Source: HIMB114 sp052048155 (GTDB lineage: Bacteria; Pseudomonadota; Alphaproteobacteria; Pelagibacterales; Pelagibacteraceae). Taken from it: a DNA stretch of 64,000 nt. Made by a program: the position numbers and the translations under genes. The notes below the pieces were generated by a model. That model saw nothing but the letters and a program-made list of their open reading frames with translations, was not told the DNA's origin and did not search any database. Positions 8,126-16,263 of the stretch are shown piece by piece (the stretch's first letter is position 1; every line of letters begins with the position of its first letter). Where the stretch lies: NCBI RefSeq assembly GCF_052048155.1, contig NZ_JBNAIK010000006.1, positions 13,939 through 77,938 on the forward strand, read 5' to 3'.

Positions 8126-9350
8126 AATTTAATGCTAAATCAAAAATATCAAAATTTCTTAGGACACCTTTAGACTTATAACTTTGATCAATTTTTTTTG
8201 ATAAAAATATTGGGATATCACTTTCCCCCATTCCTCCATGGGTACGAAGTGGCTCTTTAAGTTTTGTTAAATCATGATCAGATTCTTTTTTACCAATTGC
8301 AAAGTTTTCATCTGAAGTAACAACTATGTCGCCAATACGATCTTTAGGTTGATTGAATTTTTTAACACTATCATCGTTAGATAATACAAAATCAATACCC
8401 TTAATAGTTTTAATATATTTAATGACCTCAGATATTTTATTTTTATCTTCTAAATAAATAGTCACAAAAGAACCAAATGCACCATGATGAACTACATAAG
8501 GATCTGTGATGGTGCAAATTACATTACAAAAATCTTTTCCAAATTTTTTATCTAATTCATCTTGCAAATAAATTAAATTTAAAGATCCATCTTCATTAGT
8601 TTTGCCTTTCATTCCGTGGTCTGCCGTAAAACAAATTTCACACCCTTGGTCATATAGTTTTTGTAAATACCCATCAATCATGTGATAAAAGTCATTAGCT
8701 ATCTTACTTCCTGGAGCGCACTTGTGTTGAATATAATCTGTGGTTGATAAATAAATTAAATCTAATTTTTGCTTTTTTACAATCTCTACAGCTGCAGCAA
8801 ATATGAATTCCGAAAGATCAGAACTATAAACTTCAGGTAAAGGCTTTTTTGTTAACTCTAGGACATTTTCAATTCTATTATCTTTTAAATTAGCTTGATC
8901 TGCTTTTTCAGAAGAAAAACATATCGCTTCTTTCAAATTTTTTCCTAATAATTTTTTTAGTTTATCTTTAGCAGTTATAACTGCTATTTTTGCACCTGCT
9001 TTTTCAAATGCTTCAAAAATAGTAGATGTTCTTAGAAAGGAGTCATCGTTCATCAATGTTTCTTTACCTATCTCTGGATCAAAGAAAAAATTACCGCAAA
9101 TTCCATGTACATCAGGTGTTGTTCCAGTAACGATAGACATATTATTCACATTAGTAAAACTTGGCATAGCACATTTACCAATTTCATAAGTTGATTTTGA
9201 AATCATTGATTTCATAAAAGGCATCAAGCCCATTGAAATTGCTGTATCTATATAACCTTTTGGGCCAGGTTCGCTTCCATCTAAACAAATAACTATTGTT
9301 GTTTTAGTAGGCCAACTGTAAGTTTTTCCGTTAACTTTTACTGATTTCAT
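8118..9350 (-). CDS. phnA: Phosphonoacetate hydrolase
   Basis: 410 residues from ATG 9350; a TTG five codons upstream (9365) is the alternative. It hydrolyses the C-P bond of phosphonoacetate to acetate and phosphate, using two zinc ions of the alkaline-phosphatase fold. The match to PhnA of Sinorhizobium is long and clear: VNGKTYSWP at the start, ICLDG (metal Asp), PSFTNVNNMSIVTG (nucleophile Thr), TTDYIQHKCAPG (Asp and His ligands), TADHGMK, ITDPYVVHHGAFGSF and a late LRTHGG histidine. It is the first gene of an operon divergent from a LysR gene. This is the most diagnostic gene of the phosphonate region. Confidence 0.94.
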   Translation of the reverse strand: MKSVKVNGKTYSWPTKTTIVICLDGSEPGPKGYIDTAISMGLMPFMKSMISKSTYEIGKCAMPSFTNVNNMSIVTGTTPDVHGICGNFFFDPEIGKETLMNDDSFLRTSTIFEAFEKAGAKIAVITAKDKLKKLLGKNLKEAICFSSEKADQANLKDNRIENVLELTKKPLPEVYSSDLSEFIFAAAVEIVKKQKLDLIYLSTTDYIQHKCAPGSKIANDFYHMIDGYLQKLYDQGCEICFTADHGMKGKTNEDGSLNLIYLQDELDKKFGKDFCNVICTITDPYVVHHGAFGSFVTIYLEDKNKISEVIKYIKTIKGIDFVLSNDDSVKKFNQPKDRIGDIVVTSDENFAIGKKESDHDLTKLKEPLRTHGGMGESDIPIFLSKKIDQSYKSKGVLRNFDIFDLALNYG

Positions 9351-9434
9351 ACTTAAATTTCTCAAGACCTATATTACTTTAATTGTTAACCCCAACCCAT
9401 TATATTTTATGTATATCTAGTATATAAATTTCTT

Positions 9435-10310
9435 ATGAACTTTACTCAAATTAGAAGTTTTAATGCTGTAGCTGAGCTTGGAAGCTTTACCGCAGCGGCA
9501 AAAAAATTAAATGTATCGCAATCAGCAATATCAGAACAAATACGAGAAGCAGAATCTAGATTTAAAATAAAACTATTTTTAAGAAAAGCTAATGGAATAA
9601 GTCTCACAGAATATGGAAAAAAATTATTTGATATAACAAGTGGTATTAACGATATTCATGAACAGGCAATAAATTTACTAGGTTCTGCAAAAAACTTGAC
9701 CTCAGGAACCTTAAGAATTGGCACAGTTGCACCTGTGCATTTGATGGGTCTTGTAAAAAGATTTTCATCAAAATATCCAAAGGTAAATTTATCAATTTTA
9801 TTTGGAAATTCTGAAATAACTTTAAATAAATTAAAAAAAAAAGAAATTGACATAGGAATTCTTGCAGACATCTCAGATGAAGATGAGATTTATTCTAAAC
9901 CACTTGTAAGAGATAAATTAATTGGATTTGTTTCAAAAAAAAATAAGTTAGCAAAGAAAAACTCTGTTAATTTTTCAGAAATTATAAACGAAACATTTAT
10001 AGTTCGTGAAAAAGGCTCGAAAACTAGAGCGCTTGTTGAAAAAGAATTATTTCATTTAGGTGTAAAAAAGAAACTATTTGAAATTGGAAGCAGAGAAGGG
10101 ATTTATGAAGCTGTAAAAGAAAACTTAGGTATTGGATTTGTATATAGTGGTGAAAAAGTAAATATTCCTAATATAAAATTTATAAATATCAAAAATACAA
10201 AGTTCTACGCTACTGAGTATGTATGTTGTCTTAAAAAAAGATATGATTTTAATGTCATCAAAGCCTTTTACGATATCATTCCAAAATTTACTGATTTATC
10301 AAAAAGTTAA
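9435..10310 (+). CDS. LysR-family regulator next to phnA
   Basis: 291 residues. It has the N-terminal winged helix-turn-helix (FNAVAELGSFTAAAKKLNVSQSAISEQI) and a C-terminal periplasmic-binding-like effector domain of normal length. It is divergent from phnA with 84 nt between the starts, the usual arrangement for a LysR regulator and its target, so it probably activates the phnA operon in response to a phosphonate. LysR regulators control other hydrolytic phosphonate operons independently of phosphate. The last 12 nt overlap the convergent pit gene. I could not find a convincing LysR operator in the 84 nt. Confidence 0.88.
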   Translation: MNFTQIRSFNAVAELGSFTAAAKKLNVSQSAISEQIREAESRFKIKLFLRKANGISLTEYGKKLFDITSGINDIHEQAINLLGSAKNLTSGTLRIGTVAPVHLMGLVKRFSSKYPKVNLSILFGNSEITLNKLKKKEIDIGILADISDEDEIYSKPLVRDKLIGFVSKKNKLAKKNSVNFSEIINETFIVREKGSKTRALVEKELFHLGVKKKLFEIGSREGIYEAVKENLGIGFVYSGEKVNIPNIKFINIKNTKFYATEYVCCLKKRYDFNVIKAFYDIIPKFTDLSKS

Positions 10311-11306
10311 GGAAATAAAATAACTTAGAATAAAAACTGAACAAGGAATTAAAAACCAAGATACAATTATTTTCATTGTATGCGCCGGTTGAACTTCTCT
10401 AAATTTATTAAAAGATGCTACACCAATAATTCCTGCAAAAGTAATATGCGATGCTGACAATGGCATAGCAAAAATTTCAAAAGGAAGAATAATATTAATT
10501 TTTTGAATTAAATAATCTGATGAAAAACTTAATAAGATAATTATTTGTGTTAGTAATATTGCTAGCGCAGAAACTGGTTTTATTGCAGAGATTTGTGACC
10601 CGACACTCTGAACAATTCGTTGGGAAAAAATTAAAGCTCCTAGTCCAATTAAAAATGATCCAAAAAAGTATAATTTATTTTCATTAATCAAAACTTGATT
10701 GTTAAAAAAATTTAAGTCTAAATTCAAATAAGGAGAATAAATTCCAACAATTGAAGCGGTAAGGTTAGATCCTAAAGCAAAAGCTGCAACACATCCAAAA
10801 AAAATTAAGCTTAATCTAATTTGGTAATCGATTTGAAAAACATTAAATTTAAAAAAACTAATTATAAATTGAATTAAATAACAAAAAAATATGGATAAAA
10901 TAAAAGCAATGATTGGAGTAGCTAACCAAAAGTAAATTAATTTAAAAAATAAACTGTTATCAAAGCTAAAGCCTTTAGCTAATGCAAATCCGAATAAAGA
11001 AAAAATAATTGATTGTGAAATCGAGCTTGGTATTTTTAGTTTTAGAGAAATTAACGTTACTAATATTACAGGAACTAATACCAAATAAACTTCGCTAAAA
11101 AGTGGATAATTTGTCAATAAATTTTGATAAACTCCTGAAGGATATTTAGCGTTAATTAGTGCCCCAATAATTATAAAAATAAAGAAAAATATGATTGCAA
11201 AATTAAATTTTAGCATTTTAGATCCAACTGCAGACCCAAAAACATTAGCTGCATCATTAGTTCCAACAATGATAGCCAATATGGCTATTAGTAATATTTC
11301 AAACAT
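10299..11306 (-). CDS. pit: PiT-family inorganic phosphate transporter
   Basis: 335 residues, about ten membrane spans. The family signature GTNDAANVFGSAVGS is near the N-terminus and its repeat partner ALGSNLTAS is in the second half. It is the short (about 330-residue) PiT class that in rhizobia is paired with a DUF47/PhoU-like gene. The start is 2 nt after the stop of that partner here. It is the last gene of the phnDCEE operon, which is unusual for a low-affinity Pi carrier; it may equilibrate phosphate released from phosphonates. Confidence 0.9.
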   Translation of the reverse strand: MFEILLIAILAIIVGTNDAANVFGSAVGSKMLKFNFAIIFFFIFIIIGALINAKYPSGVYQNLLTNYPLFSEVYLVLVPVILVTLISLKLKIPSSISQSIIFSLFGFALAKGFSFDNSLFFKLIYFWLATPIIAFILSIFFCYLIQFIISFFKFNVFQIDYQIRLSLIFFGCVAAFALGSNLTASIVGIYSPYLNLDLNFFNNQVLINENKLYFFGSFLIGLGALIFSQRIVQSVGSQISAIKPVSALAILLTQIIILLSFSSDYLIQKINIILPFEIFAMPLSASHITFAGIIGVASFNKFREVQPAHTMKIIVSWFLIPCSVFILSYFISLTF

Positions 11307-11308
11307 AA

Positions 11309-11944
11309 TTAATTTTTAGAAGATGATATAATTAGACGATCCGCAACATCTTCTGATAAATTTGCGACTTCATCCATAATTTCAACAAAATATCGCAAAT
11401 GAACTTTTGTAGCTAACCCATTTTTTTCATTTGAAAAAATATTCTTTTTTAAAACTGTGCTCACTTTATCTGCCTTACTTTCTATTTTTGAAACTTGTAA
11501 ACATTTTTCAATTGTTACTTTTTTATCAATAAAAAAGTTTCTAGAACCTTCTATCAATAAAGCTATACATTCTGAGGCATAATCACATAACTGTAAAAAA
11601 TTTTTACTGAGTTCACTCTCAATGACTGGTTTTTCTGTATTAAAACTATGTGCGTTAGCTTGAATTTGTCCTGGGATTTTATCTAAATTTTCCAGCATTC
11701 CCAAAACATCGCCACGCATATCTGGTATGAGTGTTTCCTGATATATCTTTCTTTCTACCTCTCTTCTAATTTTATCACATTGGCTTTCAAGGTCTGAGAT
11801 TTGGTTGGTAATATTTTCAACTTCATCAAAATTTTTTTTAAAATAACTTTCTAATAATTTTTTAAATAAATTATTAATATTAAGAATATTATCTAAAAAA
11901 TTATTTATTGAGTCCATCAACTCTTTTTGATGATTCTTCAACAC
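11309..11944 (-). CDS. DUF47 / PhoU-like protein, partner of Pit
   Basis: 211 residues, almost all helical and charged, in the DUF47 (PhoU-related, formerly TIGR00153) family that accompanies short PiT carriers. Features include the ISDLESQCDKIRREVERKIYQ segment and MRGDVLGMLENLDKIPGQIQ, resembling the metal-binding helical repeats of PhoU. It would regulate or gate the Pit carrier at the membrane. The ATG overlaps the stop of the second phnE gene by 1 nt, so it belongs to the phosphonate transport operon. Confidence 0.85.
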   Translation of the reverse strand: MLKNHQKELMDSINNFLDNILNINNLFKKLLESYFKKNFDEVENITNQISDLESQCDKIRREVERKIYQETLIPDMRGDVLGMLENLDKIPGQIQANAHSFNTEKPVIESELSKNFLQLCDYASECIALLIEGSRNFFIDKKVTIEKCLQVSKIESKADKVSTVLKKNIFSNEKNGLATKVHLRYFVEIMDEVANLSEDVADRLIISSSKN

Positions 11945-12747
11945 TACTGGGTTTCCTTATAAATTTTATCTCTCATGTAGGCAGATAAAGCCTCTGAGAA
12001 AATAACTAAAACAATAATTGAGACAATAATTGCAGAAGTTCTAGCATACTCTAATTGCAAGACATTTCTTTTTAAATACCAGCCCATTCCTCCTGCACCA
12101 AAAAAACCAATGATTGTTGATGCTCTAAAACAAACATCCCACGTATAAATTAAAATACCTGTAAATGCTGTCTTTACTTGAGGCCAAACACCAAAAGCAA
12201 AAACCTGCATTTCATTGGCTCCATTAGATCTCATTGTTTCTACAAGTTTCATATCAACATTTTCTAATTCTTCAGAAAATAGTTTTCCAAAAAATCCAAT
12301 ACAGTACATGGTCAGAGCCATTGTTCCGGCTAACATTCCAAAACCAACTATTGTTACAAATAATATTGTCCAGATAGTTTCATGAATAGATCTTGAGAAA
12401 ATTATAAAAAACTTTCCAATCCAATATCCAATTCTTTTGCTTGGTGTAATATTTGATGCAGCAAAGTAAGCTAATATTGATGCTATTATAACTCCAATAA
12501 CTAAACCGAGATAACCCATTTGGATACTATCTAATATTGATCCTAGGTAACCAGGCTCTAATACATATGGAATTTCAACAGGATAATATCGGTTTGCTAT
12601 TAAACTTCCAAATCTACCTAAGGCAGAAAAGAATCTTTCAAAATCAATACCAAGATAAAGAAAGCAAAGATAAATGACGAAGAAAAATAAACTTACATAA
12701 ATAAAGTTTTTTGCATTATTTCTTTTATAAATTTCGTTATTATTCAT
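11944..12747 (-). CDS. phnE: Phosphonate ABC transporter permease (second)
   Basis: 267 residues, binding-protein-dependent permease with about six spans. The EAA-type loop, in the form ETMRSNGANEMQVFAFGVWPQ, is near residues 165-185. It is paralogous to the neighbouring permease; tandem phnE genes are common in alphaproteobacteria and form a heterodimeric pore with PhnC. It starts 3 nt after the stop of the first permease and shares 1 nt with the DUF47 gene. Confidence 0.9.
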   Translation of the reverse strand: MNNNEIYKRNNAKNFIYVSLFFFVIYLCFLYLGIDFERFFSALGRFGSLIANRYYPVEIPYVLEPGYLGSILDSIQMGYLGLVIGVIIASILAYFAASNITPSKRIGYWIGKFFIIFSRSIHETIWTILFVTIVGFGMLAGTMALTMYCIGFFGKLFSEELENVDMKLVETMRSNGANEMQVFAFGVWPQVKTAFTGILIYTWDVCFRASTIIGFFGAGGMGWYLKRNVLQLEYARTSAIIVSIIVLVIFSEALSAYMRDKIYKETQ

Positions 12748-12750
12748 ATT

Positions 12751-13563
12751 TTAAATTATCTTCTTTCTTAAATAGTGAGATAAAATTTCTCCAATCACAA
12801 TTAAACCAACAATAAATAAGATTACTGTAGTCACTCCTGGATAATTAGACATGTGCATCTGCCTGAAGAAAGCGAGTCCTAGTCCGCCTGCTCCAACCAA
12901 ACCCATGACAGCTGATCTTCTAATATTAATGTCCCATTCAAAAATAATTGTTCCAATTACTGTAGGTAGTATTTGGGGTATAATTCCATAATACATCACA
13001 TCAAACCCCGAACCACCAGCGGCTTTAATAGCCTCGATTGGTTTTTTATCTGCGCCTTCAATATTTTCTGCAATAATTTTTGAAATGAAACCCACAGATC
13101 TAAATGCCAAAGCCAGTATACCTGGTAAAGCACCAAGACCAACCGCACCAACAAATATTAACGCCCAAATAATCTCGTGTACTGATCGACTAATTGTCAT
13201 TAACATTCTAGCAAAACCAAAACTTAGACTCCCTAATGGTGTAACGTTTTTAGCTCCAAGCCATGCTACCGGTAATGATAATAACAAGCCTAACATTGTG
13301 CCAAGACATGCCATTAAAAATGTTTCAAAAGCTGGAAGTATAAGATGGGGCATAATCTTTGCATCTAAGCCAATGAAATAAGACAATTGTTTTAATATTG
13401 ATGCACCTGAACCAATTCGGTGCCAATCAGTATCTAATATAATTATGAAATATACGCTAAGAAATATAACAGCAATTAACAAAACATAAAAAATTACTTT
13501 TTTTAATATTTTGGATGAATTTTGTTTCGAATAATCATCTATAGTTAACTGATATTCGCTCAT
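12751..13563 (-). CDS. phnE: Phosphonate ABC transporter permease (first)
   Basis: 270 residues with about six membrane spans and the permease loop EAIKAAGGSGFDVMYYGIIPQ. The segment SVHEIIWALIFVGAVGLG is shared with its tandem paralogue (SIHETIWTILFVTIVGFG) and is typical of PhnE. It lies 2 nt from phnC and 3 nt from the second permease, so translation is probably coupled. It forms the inner-membrane channel of the phosphonate importer. Confidence 0.9.
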   Translation of the reverse strand: MSEYQLTIDDYSKQNSSKILKKVIFYVLLIAVIFLSVYFIIILDTDWHRIGSGASILKQLSYFIGLDAKIMPHLILPAFETFLMACLGTMLGLLLSLPVAWLGAKNVTPLGSLSFGFARMLMTISRSVHEIIWALIFVGAVGLGALPGILALAFRSVGFISKIIAENIEGADKKPIEAIKAAGGSGFDVMYYGIIPQILPTVIGTIIFEWDINIRRSAVMGLVGAGGLGLAFFRQMHMSNYPGVTTVILFIVGLIVIGEILSHYLRKKII

Positions 13564-13565
13564 TT

Positions 13566-14324
13566 TTAAAGAACCTCGAATTTATATAGATCCTGCAAAA
13601 CATCATTAGTTAACTTTTCAGTAACATCATCAAATTTCTTTTTACCATCTTGTAAGCCTAAAATTTTATTTGCAAATTGTTTTGCAAGTTCAATATTATG
13701 AATATTACATAAAACTGGAATTTTTAATTCATCAGCTATTTGCTTTATTAATTCCATCATTTCTACAGCAATTTTTGGATCCAAACTCGATGTTGGCTCA
13801 TCAACTAAAAGCATTTCTGGCTCTTGCATTAAAGCTCTTGCAATACCAACTCTTTGTCTCTGTCCTCCACTCAACTGGTCTACTCTCTTATTTGCAAAAT
13901 CCTTCAAACCTACTTTTTCAATAAACTGAATTGCACGACCCACATCTTTTTTACTAAACATACGAAACAGGCTAGAAAAAGTATTCATATAACCCAATCT
14001 ACCAGTCAAAACGTTATCTATAACTGACATTCGATCAATCAAATTAAATTCTTGAAAAATCATACCAATTCTTCTTCTAACGTTTCTCAATTTTTGACCA
14101 CCAAGGCTTAATAACTGTTCTCCCTTAAAATTTACTTCTCCGTTATTTGGATTTGCTAGTTTGTTAATACATCTAATTAATGATGACTTTCCCGCACCAC
14201 TTGGTCCAATAATTGCATAAAAATCATTTTGCATAACTTCAAAAGAGATATCAAATAACACCTGAGGTCCACCCTTGGTGTATGTTAAATTCAAATTTTT
14301 AACTTCTAAAACTTTTTCACTCAT
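13566..14324 (-). CDS. phnC: Phosphonate ABC transporter ATP-binding protein
   Basis: 252 residues from ATG 14324, chosen over the in-frame ATG at 14339 because GGGAGA lies about 8 nt upstream of 14324. Walker A is GPSGAGKSS, the signature LSGGQRQRVGIARA, and Walker B LLVDEPTSSLD. The N-terminal sequence KVLEVKNLNLTYTKGGPQVL is typical of PhnC. It energises the PhnDEE importer. A perfect 13-bp stem-loop separates it from phnD. Confidence 0.93.
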   Translation of the reverse strand: MSEKVLEVKNLNLTYTKGGPQVLFDISFEVMQNDFYAIIGPSGAGKSSLIRCINKLANPNNGEVNFKGEQLLSLGGQKLRNVRRRIGMIFQEFNLIDRMSVIDNVLTGRLGYMNTFSSLFRMFSKKDVGRAIQFIEKVGLKDFANKRVDQLSGGQRQRVGIARALMQEPEMLLVDEPTSSLDPKIAVEMMELIKQIADELKIPVLCNIHNIELAKQFANKILGLQDGKKKFDDVTEKLTNDVLQDLYKFEVL

Positions 14325-14340
14325 AATATTTTCTCCCATA

Positions 14341-14370
14341 TCACGCGTTTATAAAATTATAAACGCGTGA
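14341..14370 (-). other. Perfect inverted repeat between phnD and phnC
   Basis: tcacgcgtttata, a 4-nt aaat loop, then tataaacgcgtga: 13 paired bases with no mismatch. It lies between the phnD stop and the phnC Shine-Dalgarno. No T-run follows on the minus strand, so it is probably an mRNA stabiliser or processing site for the phnD message rather than a terminator. Confidence 0.8.
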
Positions 14371-14390
14371 TTGATTAACTATTCAGGGAA

Positions 14391-15296
14391 TTACTTCTTT
14401 TTCTTTTTCTTAAACTCAGCTTTAGCTTTAGCTAAAGTTCTAATCACATCATAGTCTTTGTCAGTCATTGCAACAAATTTTGATGATTTTAGGTTGTCTA
14501 AGAATTTTTTAGCTCCTGGATCATTTCCAAGTTCTAAGAAAGTTGATCTGATCGCTTTTTTTATAGGATCACATAATTTTCCACTATAGACGAAAGGGTC
14601 TTGTGGGACTGGAGGTGATCTCCATAGAATATTAAAGTCAGATAACTTTACTTTACCTTTAGATACAACGTTATCAAATCGGTGACTAGCTACAAAGCCA
14701 GCATCAATTTTTCCACTATGTACTGCTAAAGTTGTTAAGTCATGACCACCTGTGTAGACGATTCTTTTCCAGAACTTATCTGCATCAGTATTCATACTTG
14801 GAGCCCAAACGACTCTTGGTATTAAGTCTCCCGAAGTACTTCCAGGGTCAGCGTGTCCAACTGTTGCACCTTTTAAAGATTTTTGAGTTGTAAATTTAGA
14901 CCCTTTCTTTGAAATCAATACTGATTCATATCCAGGACCTTCTTTTTGCATGTACCCTTTTTTCTTTGCATAAGTTGCGAACACTTCAATTGACTTATCT
15001 TTCTTTTTCGCAGTGATGTATCCGTAAGGACCTAATACTGCTACGTCAACGAAGCCTCCGATTAACGCCTCAGCAACTGATGCGTATGAAGTAGGCATAT
15101 AGAACTCGATTTTCTTTCCAGTATTTGCTTTTAATTTTTTTAATACTGGTCTGTATAAATCAAGCTCAAATGATGACTCTTCGGTAGGTATTATTGAAAA
15201 CCTTAATTGCTTAGGATCTTTACATTTCGAATATGCAAAGTTAGTTCCTAGCAAAAGGGCTGTAAATAATACCAGTGTCTTTTTTATTAACTGCAT
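14391..15296 (-). CDS. phnD: Phosphonate ABC transporter substrate-binding protein
   Basis: 301 residues with a signal peptide (MQLIKKTLVLFTALLLGTNF, cleavage near residue 22). The mature part is a type II periplasmic binding protein of the phosphate/phosphonate (PhnD) family: LRFSIIPTEES, IEFYMPTSYASVAEALIGGFVDVAVLGPYGY and GATVGHADPGSTSGDL, the last a phosphonate-binding loop. The C-terminus is a run of lysines. The start has a strong GGGGGAG Shine-Dalgarno 5 nt upstream, and a Pho box lies about 50 nt upstream. It is the first gene of the operon, so phosphate starvation probably induces it. Confidence 0.93.
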   Translation of the reverse strand: MQLIKKTLVLFTALLLGTNFAYSKCKDPKQLRFSIIPTEESSFELDLYRPVLKKLKANTGKKIEFYMPTSYASVAEALIGGFVDVAVLGPYGYITAKKKDKSIEVFATYAKKKGYMQKEGPGYESVLISKKGSKFTTQKSLKGATVGHADPGSTSGDLIPRVVWAPSMNTDADKFWKRIVYTGGHDLTTLAVHSGKIDAGFVASHRFDNVVSKGKVKLSDFNILWRSPPVPQDPFVYSGKLCDPIKKAIRSTFLELGNDPGAKKFLDNLKSSKFVAMTDKDYDVIRTLAKAKAEFKKKKKK

Positions 15297-15346
15297 ATTT
15301 CTCCCCCTATTTGAGTTGCACTTAAGTGTACTAATAACTTAATAAT

Positions 15347-15364
15347 ATGAATCATTTGTTACAA
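15347..15364 (-). promoter_or_regulatory. Candidate Pho box upstream of phnD
   Basis: On the minus strand the 18 nt read TTGTAAC-AAAT-GATTCAT, a 7-4-7 arrangement close to the CTGTCAT/CTGTAAC half-sites of PhoB boxes. It ends about 50 nt before the phnD ATG, which leaves room for a -10 element and leader. The pst operon carries the same TTGTAAC half-site. This supports PhoB control of phnDCEE-DUF47-pit. Confidence 0.6.
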
Positions 15365-15431
15365 TAAAGAAAAAACGATAAGGGCTATCGGATTACAGAT
15401 TATTTAGTAATATAAACCAAGGGTTGAAAAA

Positions 15432-16196
15432 TTGACAAAAAACTTCATAAAAATCTTAGGTTGCGGAAGCTCTCAGGGTGTTCCAAAAATAGATGGTGAT
15501 TGGGGGCAATGCAAAAAAAACATTAAAAATATTAGAACGAGATGCTCAATATTTGTCCAAATAAAAAATATTAAATTTATTATCGATACCTCTCCAGATA
15601 TTAGATTTCAATTACTGAAGAATAAAATCAATAATATTGATTTTGCTCTTTTTACCCACGCACATGCTGATCATATATTGGGAATTAATGAGTTAAGAAC
15701 ATTTTATATTAAATATAAAAAGAAATTTAATATTTACTTAACTAAATTTACTGAAAAAAGTTTAAAAAAGATGTTTAAGTATCTTTTTATTAACCAAAAA
15801 AATTATCCAGCAGTATTAAAAAGCAATATCATTTCAAATAAGAAAAAAATCAGAAATTTAAATATTCAAGCTATAAACGTTATTCACGGCACAATGAAAA
15901 CTATTGGATATAGAATAAATAATTTTGCTTATATTCCTGATTTTAAAAAGATAAATGATTCTGAGCTTAAAAAATTACAAAATTTAGATGTTTTAATCAT
16001 CGATTGTTTTAGATACAAAGAGCACAATACACATGTTAATCTAGCAGAATGTCTTCATTATATTAAAATTATGAATCCAAAAAAAGCTTATTTAACTAAT
16101 TTAAATCAAGACTTAGATTACTTTAAATTAAAAAAGAAAATCAAAAAAAATAATATAAACCCTTGTTATGATAGTTTAAAGATTAGGCTAAATTAA
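15432..16196 (+). CDS. PhnP-like metallo-beta-lactamase fold phosphodiesterase (COG1235)
   Basis: 254 residues from a TTG start at 15432; no ATG fits. The metal-binding motif THAHADH is at 75-81 (H76, H78, D80, H81). The N-terminal GCGSSQGVPKIDGDWGQC and NIRTRCSIFV are typical of the COG1235 family, in which E. coli PhnP opens 5-phosphoribosyl 1,2-cyclic phosphate. Many alphaproteobacteria keep a COG1235 homologue outside any phosphonate operon, so the location between phnD and phoR may or may not be functional. No C-P lyase genes are in the window. Confidence 0.82.
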   Translation: MTKNFIKILGCGSSQGVPKIDGDWGQCKKNIKNIRTRCSIFVQIKNIKFIIDTSPDIRFQLLKNKINNIDFALFTHAHADHILGINELRTFYIKYKKKFNIYLTKFTEKSLKKMFKYLFINQKNYPAVLKSNIISNKKKIRNLNIQAINVIHGTMKTIGYRINNFAYIPDFKKINDSELKKLQNLDVLIIDCFRYKEHNTHVNLAECLHYIKIMNPKKAYLTNLNQDLDYFKLKKKIKKNNINPCYDSLKIRLN

Positions 16197-16235
16197 CCCC
16201 ATACTACTTAATTAAAATTTAAATATTTAATAAAT

Positions 16236-16253
16236 CTGTAACAAATTTATAAT
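16236..16253 (+). promoter_or_regulatory. Possible Pho box upstream of phoR
   Basis: CTGTAAC-AAAT-TTATAAT fits the 7-4-7 half-site pattern seen at pstS and phnD. It ends only 10 nt before the phoR ATG, too close for activation from a canonical position, so it would act by blocking, or phoR may start elsewhere, or the match is fortuitous. Confidence 0.35.
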
Positions 16254-16263
16254 ATCATTAGGT

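Noticed and set aside
9351..9365. TTG start for phnA five codons upstream
   Set aside because: Possible, but ATG 9350 fits PhnA homologues, which start just before VNG-TY-WP.
9366..9434. LysR operator or Pho box between phnA and the LysR gene
   Set aside because: I found A+T-rich near-repeats but no clear T-N11-A dyad and no 7-4-7 Pho box.
13085..13381. 98-codon plus-strand frame opposite phnE
   Set aside because: Antisense to conserved PhnE and without recognisable motifs.
15374..15388. Short palindrome cgata-agggc-tatcg between phnD and the PhnP-like gene
   Set aside because: A 5-bp stem is expected by chance and has no second copy in the window.
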